Origin: Stenotrophomonas sp. SAM-B
GTDB taxonomy: Bacteria > Pseudomonadota > Gammaproteobacteria > Xanthomonadales > Xanthomonadaceae
Direction of reading: 5' to 3'
Assembly: GCF_013387485.1 (NCBI RefSeq)
Contig: NZ_JABBXB010000015.1
Coordinates: forward strand, 1-56,228
DNA length: 56,228 nucleotides
The position numbers and the translations under genes were made by a program. Below, one piece after another: positions 17,092 to 27,900 of the stretch (position 1 is its first letter; each line of letters opens with the position of its first letter). Below the pieces are notes generated by a model. The model searched no databases and was not told the origin of the DNA. It saw only the letters and a list, made by a program, of their open reading frames with translations.

Positions 17092-18369
17092 TCAGAGACC
17101 GGCCCAGGCTTCCACTTCCTCGACGAAGTGGTGCAGGTCGAGGTAGCGGTTGTACAGCGGTGTCGGCGAGATGCGGATCACGTCGGGCTCGCGCCAGTCA
17201 CCGAGCACGCCCACGGTCTGCAGGTACTCGAACAGGCTGCGGCCACGTTCGCGGCCACCGGCCACGCGCAGCGAGAGCTGGCAGCCACGGCGCTCGGGTT
17301 CGGACGGGGTCAGCACCTCGAGCACGCCGGACAGGCGGGCACGCACGAGGGCATCGAGCATGCCGGTCAGGCGCAGCGACTTGGTGCGCAGCGCCTCGAT
17401 GCCGCCGGCTTTGTCGACGACGTCCAGCGCGGCGCGCAACGGTGCCAGGCCCAGCACCGGCGGATTGCTGAGCTGCCAGCCTTCGGCACCGACGGCGGGC
17501 ACGAACTGCGGCGCCATCTTGAAGCGGGTGGCTTCCTCATGGCCCCACCAGCCGGCGAAACGCGGCAGCGTGGCATCGCGATGATGGCGTTCGTGCACGA
17601 AGCAGCCGGCGACGGCGCCTGGGCCGGCGTTGAGATATTTGTAATGGCACCACACGGCGAAATCCGGAGCGATGTCGTGCAGCGCGAGCGGCACGTTGCC
17701 GACGGAGTGCGCAAGATCGAAACCGATCCGTGCACCCTGCAGGCGGGCCATGCGGGTGATGGCCTCCAGATCGAAGACCTGGCCGCTGCGGTACTGCACG
17801 CCGGGCCACAGCACCAGCGCCAGACGCGGACCGTGTTCGGTGATGGCGCGTTCGATGGCCTGCAGCGAGATCGTGCCGTTGGGCTCGTCGGGCTGCACTT
17901 CGATCAGGTCGGTATCCGGATTAAAGCCGTGGAAGCGGATCTGCGATTCCACCGCGTGCCGATCGGTCGGGAAGGCGCCGGCTTCCATGAGGATGGCGGG
18001 GCGTTCGGACGTAGGCCGGTAGAAACTGACCATCATCAGGTGCAGGTTGACGCTGAGGGTGTTCATCGCCACGACTTCGCTGGGCAGGGCACCGACGACG
18101 CGGGCGAGCTGTTCGCTGACCAGGCGGTGGTAGTGCAGCCACTGGGTGTCGCCGGTGAAGTGGCCTTCCACGGCCAGCGCGGCCCATTTGTCCATGACTT
18201 CCTGGACGGCAGTCCGGGCGCCGCGCGGCTGCAGGCCCAGCGAGTTGCCGACGAAGTAGGTCTGGTCGCGGTGGTTGTGCTGCGGGAAGACGAATTCATT
18301 GCGCAGGGCGCGCAGCGGATCGGCGGCGTCCAGGGCAACGGCATGGGTGCGGCTGAGGATCTCGGACAT
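17092..18369 (-). CDS. kynU: Kynureninase
   Basis: This 425-residue PLP enzyme cleaves 3-hydroxykynurenine to 3-hydroxyanthranilate and alanine. FVGNSLGLQPRGA near residue 40 and the PLP-lysine motif CHYKYLNAGPGAVAG are diagnostic, as is GFDLAHSVGNVPL with the cofactor-binding Asp. The ATG at 18369 (MSEILSRTH) gives the family's usual length; a longer in-frame reading reaches into haaO and is rejected. It sits 145 bases after haaO, a gap with no gene, and 34 bases before kmo. Confidence 0.95.
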   Translation of the reverse strand: MSEILSRTHAVALDAADPLRALRNEFVFPQHNHRDQTYFVGNSLGLQPRGARTAVQEVMDKWAALAVEGHFTGDTQWLHYHRLVSEQLARVVGALPSEVVAMNTLSVNLHLMMVSFYRPTSERPAILMEAGAFPTDRHAVESQIRFHGFNPDTDLIEVQPDEPNGTISLQAIERAITEHGPRLALVLWPGVQYRSGQVFDLEAITRMARLQGARIGFDLAHSVGNVPLALHDIAPDFAVWCHYKYLNAGPGAVAGCFVHERHHRDATLPRFAGWWGHEEATRFKMAPQFVPAVGAEGWQLSNPPVLGLAPLRAALDVVDKAGGIEALRTKSLRLTGMLDALVRARLSGVLEVLTPSEPERRGCQLSLRVAGGRERGRSLFEYLQTVGVLGDWREPDVIRISPTPLYNRYLDLHHFVEEVEAWAGL

Positions 18370-18514
18370 GGTGCAACCGGCGGTGTCAGTGAGCCGACAG
18401 TTTATCCGGGTGGTGGGGGTGTGGGCTGAATCTGGCTTGCGGTGCTGCTTTGGCTGGGTCTGGAAACCCACCCCCGCCGGCCCACTTCCAGGCAATTCAA
18501 GCGCCGCTTGGCTT

Positions 18515-19027
18515 TCAGTTCGCAGGCAACGGATCCACATGCCCACACGCATCGCACGTGCGCAGCTCCAGCGAAGAGTGATAGCGATCGAACACCGTCG
18601 GCAGATCCGTCTCGATGTTCTCCAGCGCGAAAAACTCCTCATACAACTTGTGATTGCACCGCTCGCAGAACCACATCAACCCATCGCGCTCATGCGCCAG
18701 CCGCTTGCGCTCCACCACCAGGCCGACACCGCCCGGTGGACGGCGTGGCGAATGCGGCACGCCACCCGGCAACAGGAAAATCTCGCCCGCGCGGATCGGA
18801 ATGTCGCGTACCGCGCCATCCTCCTGCACCTTCAGCGTCATCTCCCCTTCCAGCTGATAGAACCACTCCGGGCCCTCGTCGTAATGGAAGTCCGTCCGGC
18901 TGTTCGGGCCGCCGACCACCATCACGATGAAATCGCCGTTCTCGATCATCTTGTTGCCCACCGGCGGCTTCAACAGATGCCGGTGTTCCTCGATCCAGCC
19001 GAGCAGATTGATGGGGGAGGCAAGCAT
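18515..19027 (-). CDS. haaO: 3-hydroxyanthranilate 3,4-dioxygenase
   Basis: This 170-residue cupin dioxygenase opens 3-hydroxyanthranilate to the semialdehyde that cyclises to quinolinate, the NAD precursor. The iron ligands are His48 (DFHYDEG), Glu54 and His92 (GGVPHSP). The C-terminal rubredoxin-like site found in bacterial enzymes is intact, with Cys121-x2-Cys124 and Cys158-x2-Cys161. It lies 25 bases downstream of the carbonic anhydrase gene and upstream of kynU and kmo. Whether the pathway serves NAD synthesis or tryptophan breakdown cannot be settled here; quinolinate phosphoribosyltransferase and the upstream tryptophan dioxygenase are not in the window. Confidence 0.95.
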   Translation of the reverse strand: MLASPINLLGWIEEHRHLLKPPVGNKMIENGDFIVMVVGGPNSRTDFHYDEGPEWFYQLEGEMTLKVQEDGAVRDIPIRAGEIFLLPGGVPHSPRRPPGGVGLVVERKRLAHERDGLMWFCERCNHKLYEEFFALENIETDLPTVFDRYHSSLELRTCDACGHVDPLPAN

Positions 19028-19052
19028 GGTCGCTGTCCGAAGAAAGGAAGGA

Positions 19053-19715
19053 TCAGTCGCGCCGACCGTGGCGCGGAACGTAGGACAGTGCCTTCTCGTA
19101 GGCCGGCTGCAGGTCTTCCGGCGCGCCTACGTCGATGCCCATCTCGCGCACGCGGCCGTCCTTCAGGCTGTATACCCAGCCGTGCACCATCAGCTTTTGG
19201 CCGCGTGCCCATGCGTCCTGCACGATCGTCGAACGGCAGGCGTTGACCACCTGCTCGATGACGTTCAACTCGCACAGGCGGGCATGCTTCAGCTCCGGCT
19301 CCTCGATCGCTTCCATGATCGCCGCATGCTTCTGCGCCACATCGCCTACGTGGCGCAGCCAGTTGTCGGCCAGGCCGACGCGCGTGTTGTTCAAGCTGGC
19401 GTGCACGCCGCCGCAGCCGTAGTGGCCCACGATCAGGATGTGCTTCACCTTCAGCTGGTCCACGGCGTACTGGATCACGCTCAGGCAGTTCAGGTCGGTG
19501 TGCACCACCACATTGGCCACGTTGCGGTGCACGAACACCTCACCCGGTGCCATGCCGATGATCTGGTTGGCCGGCACGCGCGAGTCGGAACAACCGATCC
19601 ACAGGTATTCCGGGTGCTGCTGCTTGGCCAGCTGGTGGAAGAAATCCGGGTCTTCTTTCTCGATCCGGTCCGCCCATTCGCGGTTGTTCTGCAGCAGCTT
19701 GTGGATGTCTTTCAT
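19053..19715 (-). CDS. can: Beta-class carbonic anhydrase
   Basis: This 220-residue cytosolic zinc enzyme interconverts CO2 and bicarbonate. The zinc ligands and catalytic dyad fall at the same numbers as in E. coli Can: Cys42, Asp44 and Arg46 in [10 protein letters not shown], and His98 and Cys101 in [24 protein letters not shown] is the conserved block between them. It lies in the minus-strand run, 74 bases after the paiB-like gene and 25 before haaO. Confidence 0.96.
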   Translation of the reverse strand: MKDIHKLLQNNREWADRIEKEDPDFFHQLAKQQHPEYLWIGCSDSRVPANQIIGMAPGEVFVHRNVANVVVHTDLNCLSVIQYAVDQLKVKHILIVGHYGCGGVHASLNNTRVGLADNWLRHVGDVAQKHAAIMEAIEEPELKHARLCELNVIEQVVNACRSTIVQDAWARGQKLMVHGWVYSLKDGRVREMGIDVGAPEDLQPAYEKALSYVPRHGRRD

Positions 19716-19789
19716 CGTGCGGGGTCCCTGACGTCGGGTGGGGGCAAGGCGTGGCCATCATGGCCGCGTCGTCGCAGGAGTGGGGAAGG

Positions 19790-20428
19790 TCAGTCGGCGG
19801 CGGTGCCGCCCTCGCGGCGCGAGCGCATCCACTGCGCCAGCTCGCGGGATGCCGGGGCGCCCAGTGCCGACAGCGCGTCGATCACGCTGGACTGGTTGGC
19901 TTCGGGGTGGTTCTGGCTGAGCTTGAGTTTGATCTGCACCTGCGCCGGCCGGAACCGGAAACCGACGATGCCGCCGAGCATGCGCTGCTGGCGGGGCTCG
20001 ATCGGCAGCAGGTCCCAGTCGCCGCCGACCTGCGCCTCGTAGTGCGCGCTCAGGCCGTCGAGCATGGCGATCAAGGCATCGGGATCGGTCACCGGCTCCA
20101 GCACGCCACGCAGTTCCGCAGCGGCGTAGTTCCAGGTCGGGACGCGCGCCTGCGCGGCTTTATCCGGATACCAGCTTGGCGATATGTAGGCGTGCGGGCC
20201 ATGCACCAGCATCAACGCAGGGCCGGCGTGTCCCGCCTGCGGATTGGGCCTGGCCCAGTGGCCTTCGATCAGGATGCCGTCGGCATCGCGCTTGTACAGC
20301 ACCGGCAGGCGGGTGGCCTGCGGCAGACCGTCGGCCCCGGTGGTGACCAGGGTGACGAATGCATCACGCGCCAGCAGCCGGTCCAGCCAGATCAGGTCGG
20401 TCTCGACGAAGGCGGACGGGATGAACAT
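19790..20428 (-). CDS. PaiB-type FMN-binding protein / transcriptional regulator
   Basis: This 212-residue protein belongs to the PaiB family, which has a split-barrel flavin-binding fold. In Bacillus PaiB is linked to repression of sporulation and protease genes; elsewhere the function is unclear. The family motifs YISPSWYPDKA, VPTWNYAAAELRG (about 110-122) and QIKLKLSQNHPEANQ (about 165-179) are all present. There is no helix-turn-helix, so a DNA-binding role should not be assumed. It starts six bases after the end of the upstream 104-residue gene. Confidence 0.88.
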   Translation of the reverse strand: MFIPSAFVETDLIWLDRLLARDAFVTLVTTGADGLPQATRLPVLYKRDADGILIEGHWARPNPQAGHAGPALMLVHGPHAYISPSWYPDKAAQARVPTWNYAAAELRGVLEPVTDPDALIAMLDGLSAHYEAQVGGDWDLLPIEPRQQRMLGGIVGFRFRPAQVQIKLKLSQNHPEANQSSVIDALSALGAPASRELAQWMRSRREGGTAAD

Positions 20429-20434
20429 CGGCGG

Positions 20435-20749
20435 TTACGCGCGGGCGCCCAGGCTCTGGACCATGCGGCCGTGGAGGGCGTCGTCACTGTCGGCCTGCGG
20501 CGGCTGCACTTCATGCAGCGAGAAGCCGCGGACCAGGGCGTCCTCTTCGTCCAGACCATCGTAGGCGACGAACTCGGCGTCGAACAGCTGCGAGCGCGCG
20601 GTGTCTTCACTGTCGTAGCTCAGCGTGTTGCCGTCGCTGTCCAGCACCTCGGCGGTGCCGGCCGGGCGGACCCGCAGGCGGGCCCAGATCAGCGTGTTGC
20701 CAAGGCTGGCCAGGAACCACTCGTCGTGGTGGGAAGTGTCGTCGTTCAT
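20435..20749 (-). CDS. Small acidic protein of unknown function
   Basis: This 104-residue soluble protein has no motif I recognise. It is strongly acidic, with DSDGNTLSYDSEDTARSQLFDAEFVAYDGLDEEDALVRGF in its centre looking like a small beta domain. Its ATG overlaps the stop of the upstream membrane-protein gene by four bases (ATGA), and paiB follows after six bases, so it is firmly part of the operon. Probably a lineage-conserved protein. Confidence 0.7.
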   Translation of the reverse strand: MNDDTSHHDEWFLASLGNTLIWARLRVRPAGTAEVLDSDGNTLSYDSEDTARSQLFDAEFVAYDGLDEEDALVRGFSLHEVQPPQADSDDALHGRMVQSLGARA

Positions 20750-21051
20750 GTCAGTACCATCGAAAGCAGCCAGAGCAGGGCAGCCATGCCCAGTCCGGCA
20801 AGAAGAGTAAGCAGCGAGAGCCAGGCCGGCGTGGCCAGGCCGGTCAGCGAGCGGTCACTGCTCTGGCGATAGTCGCGGCCGAGCAGCCAGCGCAGCGCAT
20901 CCGGGCGCAGGAATGCGCCCGTACCGAAGCGATCCGCCAGCGCCGGATGGCGGTCGCGGATGTGGACCAGGGTCAGCGGCCAGAAGATCACGAAGGCACT
21001 GAACCCGGCGATCGCCACGCCGACGAAGCACAGCGCGAAGAACAGGGTCAT
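20746..21051 (-). CDS. Small two-helix membrane protein
   Basis: This 101-residue protein has a hydrophobic helix at each end (residues ~3-27 and ~75-100) and a short basic loop between them (HPALADRFGTGAFLRPDALRWLLGRDYR). The arrangement recalls UspB-like proteins, but the resemblance is weak and I do not assign that function. It lies 25 bases after asnS and overlaps the next gene by four bases. Confidence 0.7.
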   Translation of the reverse strand: MTLFFALCFVGVAIAGFSAFVIFWPLTLVHIRDRHPALADRFGTGAFLRPDALRWLLGRDYRQSSDRSLTGLATPAWLSLLTLLAGLGMAALLWLLSMVLT

Positions 21052-21076
21052 GGGCTTGGTGCCTCCGTGGTCGGGA

Positions 21077-22471
<1,395 letters not shown>

Positions 22472-22622
22472 GACTTGAATCCTCTGTTGATCGACTCGAT
22501 CTCTGAACACGGAGTTTAACGGGTGCGGTGTTCGGCTTGCGAGGCATTTCTTGCGGGCTTCGGGGCCGCCGGCCGTGTGAACCGCAGCTGCGGCCGCCGA
22601 GGCCGGGCCGCGCCATACCCTC

Positions 22623-22628
22623 TATACT
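22623..22628 (+). promoter_or_regulatory. Probable -10 box of iscA
   Basis: TATACT stands 28 bases before the iscA ATG, with GGAG at 22643-22646 as the ribosome-binding site. No good -35 hexamer is visible. Confidence 0.4.
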
Positions 22629-22655
22629 GATCACGATCCGCTGGAGTTGCCTGTC

Positions 22656-22994
22656 ATGTCCGTAAGCCTTACCCCTGTTGCCTTTGCCCGTGTGCAGAAG
22701 TTCGTCGAACAGACCCCCGGCGCGCTGGGCCTGCGTTTCGGCGTGACCCGCACCGGCTGTTCCGGCTGGGGCCACATCACCGATCTGGCCCGCGATGAGC
22801 GCGAGGGCGACACCGTCTTCGAGCAGGACGGGGTCCGCATCTATGTGGATGCCACCAGCCTGGACCTGGTCGACGGCACTGAAATCGACTTCGGCAAGCA
22901 TGGGCTGAGCGAGACCTTCACGTTCAGGAACCCGAACGCGACCGCCGAATGTGGCTGCGGCGAGAGCTTCACGACCGAGTCCGACAAGGCCTGA
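22656..22994 (+). CDS. iscA: A-type iron-sulfur cluster carrier (IscA/HesB family)
   Basis: This 112-residue protein accepts and delivers Fe-S clusters to apo-proteins. The three ligand cysteines are at 35 (RTGCSGWGH), 99 and 101 (AECGCGESF), exactly the E. coli IscA numbers. ATG 22656 is chosen over an upstream in-frame TTG at 22647 because GGAG lies nine bases before the ATG and directly against the TTG. No other isc or suf gene is adjacent, so it acts as a stand-alone carrier; ErpA or SufA naming is possible. Confidence 0.92.
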   Translation: MSVSLTPVAFARVQKFVEQTPGALGLRFGVTRTGCSGWGHITDLARDEREGDTVFEQDGVRIYVDATSLDLVDGTEIDFGKHGLSETFTFRNPNATAECGCGESFTTESDKA

Positions 22995-23030
22995 TCGCCC
23001 GCGCGCCGGGCCTGTTGCGCCCTCCTGGCT

Positions 23031-23058
23031 TGCCTGAAACCCCTTCTGCTGCCACAAT
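23031..23058 (+). promoter_or_regulatory. Probable promoter of the rpsF operon
   Basis: TTGCCT (23031-23036) and CACAAT (23053-23058) are 16 bases apart. Transcription would begin near 23065, leaving a leader of almost 100 bases before rpsF. Confidence 0.45.
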
Positions 23059-23125
23059 GCGCGGCTTCCTGCCTGATTCCGGGCAGGACCCTTGCCCCAC
23101 CGCGTTCACCTGCGGGGGGCTGTCC

Positions 23126-23152
23126 GGCCCTCAAAGGGCCACATCCGAAAGG
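23126..23152 (+). promoter_or_regulatory. Hairpin and CCG segment in the rpsF leader, possible S6:S18 binding site
   Basis: GGCCCT-CAA-AGGGCC (23126-23140) is a perfect hairpin, followed by ACATCCGAAAGG, which includes the ribosome-binding site. Many rpsF operons carry an autoregulatory leader bound by the S6:S18 complex through a stem with a CCG element. A CCG is present just 3' of this stem, but I cannot confirm the full consensus. Confidence 0.3.
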
Positions 23153-23161
23153 TAAAAACAC

Positions 23162-23602
23162 ATGAGTCGTCATTACGAAGTCGTGTTCCTGGTCCATCCG
23201 GACCAGAGCGAACAGGTCCCGGCCATGATCGAGCGCTACAAGGCGCTGGTCGAGAACGGCAATGGCACCATCCACCGTCTGGAAGATTGGGGCCGTCGTC
23301 AGCTGGCTTACCCGATCCAGAACCTGGTGAAGGCCCACTACGTCATGCTCAACATCGAGTGCGACCAGGCCGTGCTGAGCGAGCTGGTGGAAAGCTTCCG
23401 CTTCAACGACGCCGTTCTGCGCAACCTCGTCATCAAGCGTGACGAAGCTGACACCGAGCAGTCGCTGATCATGAAGAGCAAGGACGAGAAGGGTGACAAG
23501 CCCGAGCGTGGCGAGCGTCGTCGTCGTGATGACGAAGAAGGTGAAACCACCCCCGCCGCCGCTGACACCGATGCCGGCGAAGACGCCGCTTCGGCCGCTT
23601 AA
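23162..23602 (+). CDS. rpsF: 30S ribosomal protein S6
   Basis: This 146-residue protein of the small-subunit platform starts [20 protein letters not shown], the classic S6 opening, and includes [30 protein letters not shown]. The C-terminal ~35 residues form a charged tail ([19 protein letters not shown]) and then an Ala/Asp-rich end, longer than the globular S6 core but common for proteobacterial S6. It is first in the rpsF-rpsR-rplI cluster. Confidence 0.97.
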   Translation: MSRHYEVVFLVHPDQSEQVPAMIERYKALVENGNGTIHRLEDWGRRQLAYPIQNLVKAHYVMLNIECDQAVLSELVESFRFNDAVLRNLVIKRDEADTEQSLIMKSKDEKGDKPERGERRRRDDEEGETTPAAADTDAGEDAASAA

Positions 23603-23613
23603 GGAGCACTGAC

Positions 23614-23844
23614 ATGTCCAAGTTCTTCCGTCGTCGCAAGTTCTGCAAGTTCACGGCCGAAGGTGTCAAGGAGATCGATTACAAGGATCTCAACACCCTG
23701 CGCCAGTACCTCACCGAGAACGGCAAGATCGTGCCGAGCCGCGTGACCGGTACCAAGTCGAAGTACCAGCGCCAGCTGGCAACGGCCGTCAAGCGCGCCC
23801 GTTTCCTGGCCCTGATTCCGTACACCGACAACCACGACGTCTGA
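23614..23844 (+). CDS. rpsR: 30S ribosomal protein S18
   Basis: This 76-residue small-subunit protein binds next to S6. [25 protein letters not shown] and the C-terminal [26 protein letters not shown] are the S18 signatures. It starts 11 bases after rpsF with AAGGAG upstream. Confidence 0.97.
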   Translation: MSKFFRRRKFCKFTAEGVKEIDYKDLNTLRQYLTENGKIVPSRVTGTKSKYQRQLATAVKRARFLALIPYTDNHDV

Positions 23845-23999
23845 TGAAGGCAGGCGGCCTTGCGGTCGCCGCTTTCGCGGATCTGGCCGCCCGCGCTGCA
23901 TGGCGTCGGGCGGTTTCCAGGTCTGCCGTTCGGATATTCGGACAGCCATCCGCTGCGGGGCCTGAGCCTCGCTAACGAATACATATTTGGAGCTACACC
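23845..23999 (+). other. rpsR-rplI spacer with possible leader structure
   Basis: The 155-base gap is long for this operon. It contains GC-rich inverted segments (for example GGCGGCC at 23856-23862 facing GGCCGCC at 23886-23892) and ends with GGAG ahead of the rplI start. No open reading frame with a ribosome-binding site was seen in it. It could hold an attenuator or processing site. Confidence 0.35.
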
Positions 24000-24452
24000 A
24001 TGAAGCTGATTCTTCTTCAGAAGGTCACCAACCTCGGCGGTCTGGGCGATCTGGTCGACGTGAAGCCGGGCTACGGCCGCAACTTCCTCGTCCCGACCGG
24101 CAAGGCCGTTCCGGCCACCGCGACCAACGTGGCGGAGTTCGAAGCCAAGCGCGCTGATTACGAAGCCAAGGCCCAGTCGATCCACGCTGACGCCGAAGCC
24201 CGCAAGGCGCAGCTGGAAGGCAAGAGCGTCACGATCGCTGCGAACGCTTCGACCGAAGGCAAGCTGTACGGTTCGGTTGGCCCGCGCGATATCGCCGAAG
24301 CCTTCACCGCTGCCGGCCTGCCGCTGGAAAAGAGCGAAGTGATCCTGGGCGAAGGCGCGTTCCGCAACGTGGGCGAGTACGAGGTGACTGTTCACCTGCA
24401 CGCCGACGTCGAAACCACCGTCAAGGTGGTTGTGGAAGCCGAAAAGGCCTGA
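24000..24452 (+). CDS. rplI: 50S ribosomal protein L9
   Basis: This 150-residue large-subunit protein begins [19 protein letters not shown] and continues [12 protein letters not shown], the L9 N-domain signature. A connecting helix of about 35 residues ([24 protein letters not shown]) and a C-domain with [15 protein letters not shown] follow. It is last in the ribosomal cluster and is followed by an intrinsic terminator. Confidence 0.97.
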   Translation: MKLILLQKVTNLGGLGDLVDVKPGYGRNFLVPTGKAVPATATNVAEFEAKRADYEAKAQSIHADAEARKAQLEGKSVTIAANASTEGKLYGSVGPRDIAEAFTAAGLPLEKSEVILGEGAFRNVGEYEVTVHLHADVETTVKVVVEAEKA

Positions 24453-24480
24453 TCCCTGCCGAAAGGCTGGAGTCACTGAA

Positions 24481-24508
24481 ACGGGCGCCCGCGAGGGTGC
24501 CCGTTTTT
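24481..24508 (+). terminator. Intrinsic terminator of the rpsF-rpsR-rplI operon
   Basis: ACGGGCGCCC-GCGA-GGGTGCCCGT is followed by TTTTTG; the stem has one mismatch pair. It starts 29 bases after the rplI stop codon. Confidence 0.85.
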
Positions 24509-24610
24509 GTTTGTGGCAACGGCAACGGCTTGGCGCCTTGGTTGCCTCGGTGGGAGGGCAGGGAAGGGCAACCTCAGCGTTCCAGGGCGCGCGGGGTCTG
24601 CGCCATTGGA

Positions 24611-24719
24611 GGGATGGCGTGGGTGGGGTTGGCGGGACCGTAAGGCGCCATGGATGGCGCATTACGAGCCCCCATGGACGGGTTCACGGCGGGTCCCGCG
24701 ACCCCACCCACGCCGTCCC
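24611..24719. repeat. Long inverted repeat upstream of smc
   Basis: Arm one (24611-24639) and arm two (24692-24719) share a run of about 28 paired bases centred on GGCGTGGGTGGGGT, with only a few mismatches. The ~52-base loop contains its own palindrome GGCGCCATGGATGGCGC. It lies in the 470-base gap between rplI and smc, which otherwise shows only a possible -10 box (TATACT, 24791-24796) and a 12-base palindrome CCACCATGGTGG (24873-24884). Probably a dispersed non-coding repeat. Confidence 0.65.
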
Positions 24720-24922
24720 GCCTCGCGCCACCCTGAAATGCGGGCTTTGGCTTTGGCTCCGCCCCGCAGCCCGCTGAACACCCGCCCCGTTATACTCAGG
24801 CTATCGCGTCGCCCCCGGGGCCATTGAAACCCTGCAACATCAATGGCTTGAAGGGTAAATCCGCTCCGTAATCCACCATGGTGGGGGTCGCTTCAGGCCT
24901 TCGCCCGGAAAACCATCACGCC

Positions 24923-27900
24923 ATGCGTCTGTCCACGATCAAGCTGTCCGGATTCAAATCCTTCGTCGATCCGACCACGCTGCACCTGCCGACCAACATG
25001 ACCGGCGTGGTGGGCCCCAATGGCTGTGGCAAATCGAACATCATCGACGCCGTGCGCTGGGTCATGGGCGAAAGCTCCGCCAGCCGCCTCCGCGGCGACT
25101 CGCTGACCGACGTCATCTTCTCCGGCTCCTCCGCCCGCAAGCCCGTCTCGCAGGCCGTCGTCGAACTGATCTTCGACAACACCGACCACACCATCACCGG
25201 CGAGTACGCCTCGTTCAACGAGATTTCGGTCAAGCGTACCGTCAGCCGCGACGGCAGCAGCAACTACTACCTCAACGGCACCAAGTGCCGCCGGCGCGAC
25301 ATCACCGATCTGTTCCTGGGTACCGGCCTGGGGCCGCGCAGCTACTCGATCATCGAGCAGGGCATGATCAGCAAGATCATCGAGGCCCGCCCCGAAGACC
25401 TGCGTGTGTACCTCGAAGAAGCTGCCGGCATCTCCAAGTACAAAGAACGCCGCAAGGAAACCGAGACCCGCATCCGGCATACCCGCGAGAACCTGGATCG
25501 TCTCGGCGACCTGCGCGAGGAAATCGGCAAGCAGCTCGAGCACCTCAAGCGCCAGGCCCGCCAGGCCGAGCAGTACCAGGCGCTGCAGGAAGAGCGCAAG
25601 GTCAAGGATGCCGAGTGGAAGGCGCTGGAATACCGCGGTCTGGACGGCCGCCTCGGCGGACTGCGCGAAGCGCTGTCGCGCGAAGAAACCCGCCTGCAGC
25701 AGCTGATCGCCGAGCAGCGCGATGCCGAGGCACGGATCGAAACCAGCCGGCTGCGCCGCGAAGAAGCGTCCGATGCGCTCAACACCGCGCAGGCCGAGGT
25801 CTACCAGGTCGGCAGCACGCTGGCGCGCCTGGAGCAGCAGATCCAGCACCAGCGCGAAATGTCGCAGCGACTCAACAAGGCGCGCGATGAAGCACAGCAG
25901 GCGCTGGCCGATCTGGGTCAGCACATCAGCGGCGATGAGGCCAAGCTGATGGTGCTGCGCGAGGCGGTGGACGATGCCGAGCCGCGCCTGGAGCAGCTGC
26001 AGGAAGAAAACGAAATCAAGCAGGAAGCCCTGCGCGATGCCGAGGCCCGTCTGGCCGATTGGCAGCAGCGGTGGGAAAGCCATACCCGCAGCACCTCCGA
26101 GGCCTCGCGTGCCGGCGAAGTCGAACGCACCCGCGTGGACTATCTGGACCGCCAGGTGCTTGAGGCGGACCGTCGCCGCGAATCGCTGCAGGCCGAACGC
26201 GCCGGGCTGGACCTGGACGCGCTCGCCGAGGTGTTCGAGGAGCTGCATATCCAGCACGAGACCCAGAAAGCCTCGCTGGATGTGCTCAACGAGCAGGTCG
26301 AAGAACGAAAAATTGCCGTGGCCGGGCTGCAGGATCGCCAGCGCACCGGGCAGACCGAGCTGGCCGAGATCCGCAAGCAGGCCCAGGCCGCACGCGGCCG
26401 GCTGTCGTCGCTGGAAACCCTGCAGCAGGCCGCACTCGGCCAGGAGCAGGGCGCTGCCGTGGCGTGGCTGAAGGCACGCGGGCTGGATTCGGGCGCGCGC
26501 GTCGGCGAACGTCTGACCGTGGAAAGTGGGTGGGAAAACGCCGTGGAAAGCGCGCTCGGTCAGCTGATCGAAGGCGTGCTGGTCGATGCCCCCGAATCGC
26601 TGGTGGACGCGCTGGGCGAACTCGGCGAAGGCCGTATCGCGCTGGTCTCGGCCGAGCAGGACGCGCTGACCGTCGCGCCGACCTCGCTGGCCGCGAAAGT
26701 GCAGGGCCCGACCGCGATCCGTCGCCTGCTCGCGCGCCTGCATGCCGCTGAGGATCTCGAGGCGGCGCGTGCGCTGCAGGCAACGCTGGGCGAAGGCGAT
26801 TCGGTGATCACCCGTGGCGGTGAGCGCCTGGGCGAGGGCTGGGTGCGGGTGTCGCGCTCCGGCGCGGCCAAGCAGGGCGCGCTGCTGCGTGAGCGCGAGA
26901 TCGTCACCCTGCGCGAGCAGATTGAAACCCTGCAGGACCGCGAAGCCGCGCTGGAGCAGCAGTTGGCCGGCTTCCGCGACCAGTTGCTGGCCGGCGAGCA
27001 GCAGCGCGAAGACGCGCAGCGCCAGTTGTATCTGGCCCACCGCAGCGTCTCCGAACTGGGTGGGCAGCTGCAGAGCCAGCAGGGCAAGGTGGAAGCCGCG
27101 CGCACCCGCATTGATCGCATCGAAGGCGAACTGGTGCAGCTGCTGGAAACACTGGATGCCGGTCGTGAGCAGGTGCGCGAAGCACGCTCGCGCCTGGACG
27201 ACGCGGTCACCAGCATGGGCGATCTGGAATCGGTCCGGGCCGCGCTGGAAGGCGAGCGGCGCCAGCTCACCGATGCCCGCGACCAGGCCCGCGACCAGGC
27301 GCGCAACGTGCGCGAAGCGGCGCATTCGCTGGCCCTGACCCTGGAATCGCAACGCGCGCAGATGGCCTCGCTCGGCCAGGCGCTGGAGCGCATGAGCACG
27401 CAGCGCGGGCAGCTGGATACCCGCCTGGGCGAACTGCATTCGCAGCTCGACGAAGGCGATTCCCCGGTCAAGACGCTGGAAGCCGAACACCAGAACGCAC
27501 TGGGCGAGCGCGTGCGCGCCGACCGCGTGCTCGGTGAGGCCCGCACCCTGCTGGACGGCATCGATGCCGAACTGCGTACGTTCGAACAGACCCGTCACCA
27601 GCGCGACGAACAGGCGCTGGCGCAGCGCGAGCGGATTTCCCAGCGCAAGCTGGACCAGCAGGCGCTGGTGCTCAGTGCCGACCAGCTGTCGGCCTCGGTG
27701 GAGAAAGCCGGCTTCGTGCTGCAGGACGTGATCAACGGCCTCCCTGAGGATGCGCGCGTCACTGACTGGGAGCAGGCCGTGCACCAGATCGATGGCCGCA
27801 TGCGCCGCCTGGAGCCGGTCAACCTGGCCGCCATCCAGGAATACGGCGAGGCCTCGCAGCGTTCGGAGTATCTGGACGCGCAGAACACAGACCTCACCAC

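Noticed and set aside
24430..24777. Plus-strand frames running through the rplI-smc spacer
   Set aside because: They cross the rplI terminator and the long inverted repeat, with no start signal or domain.
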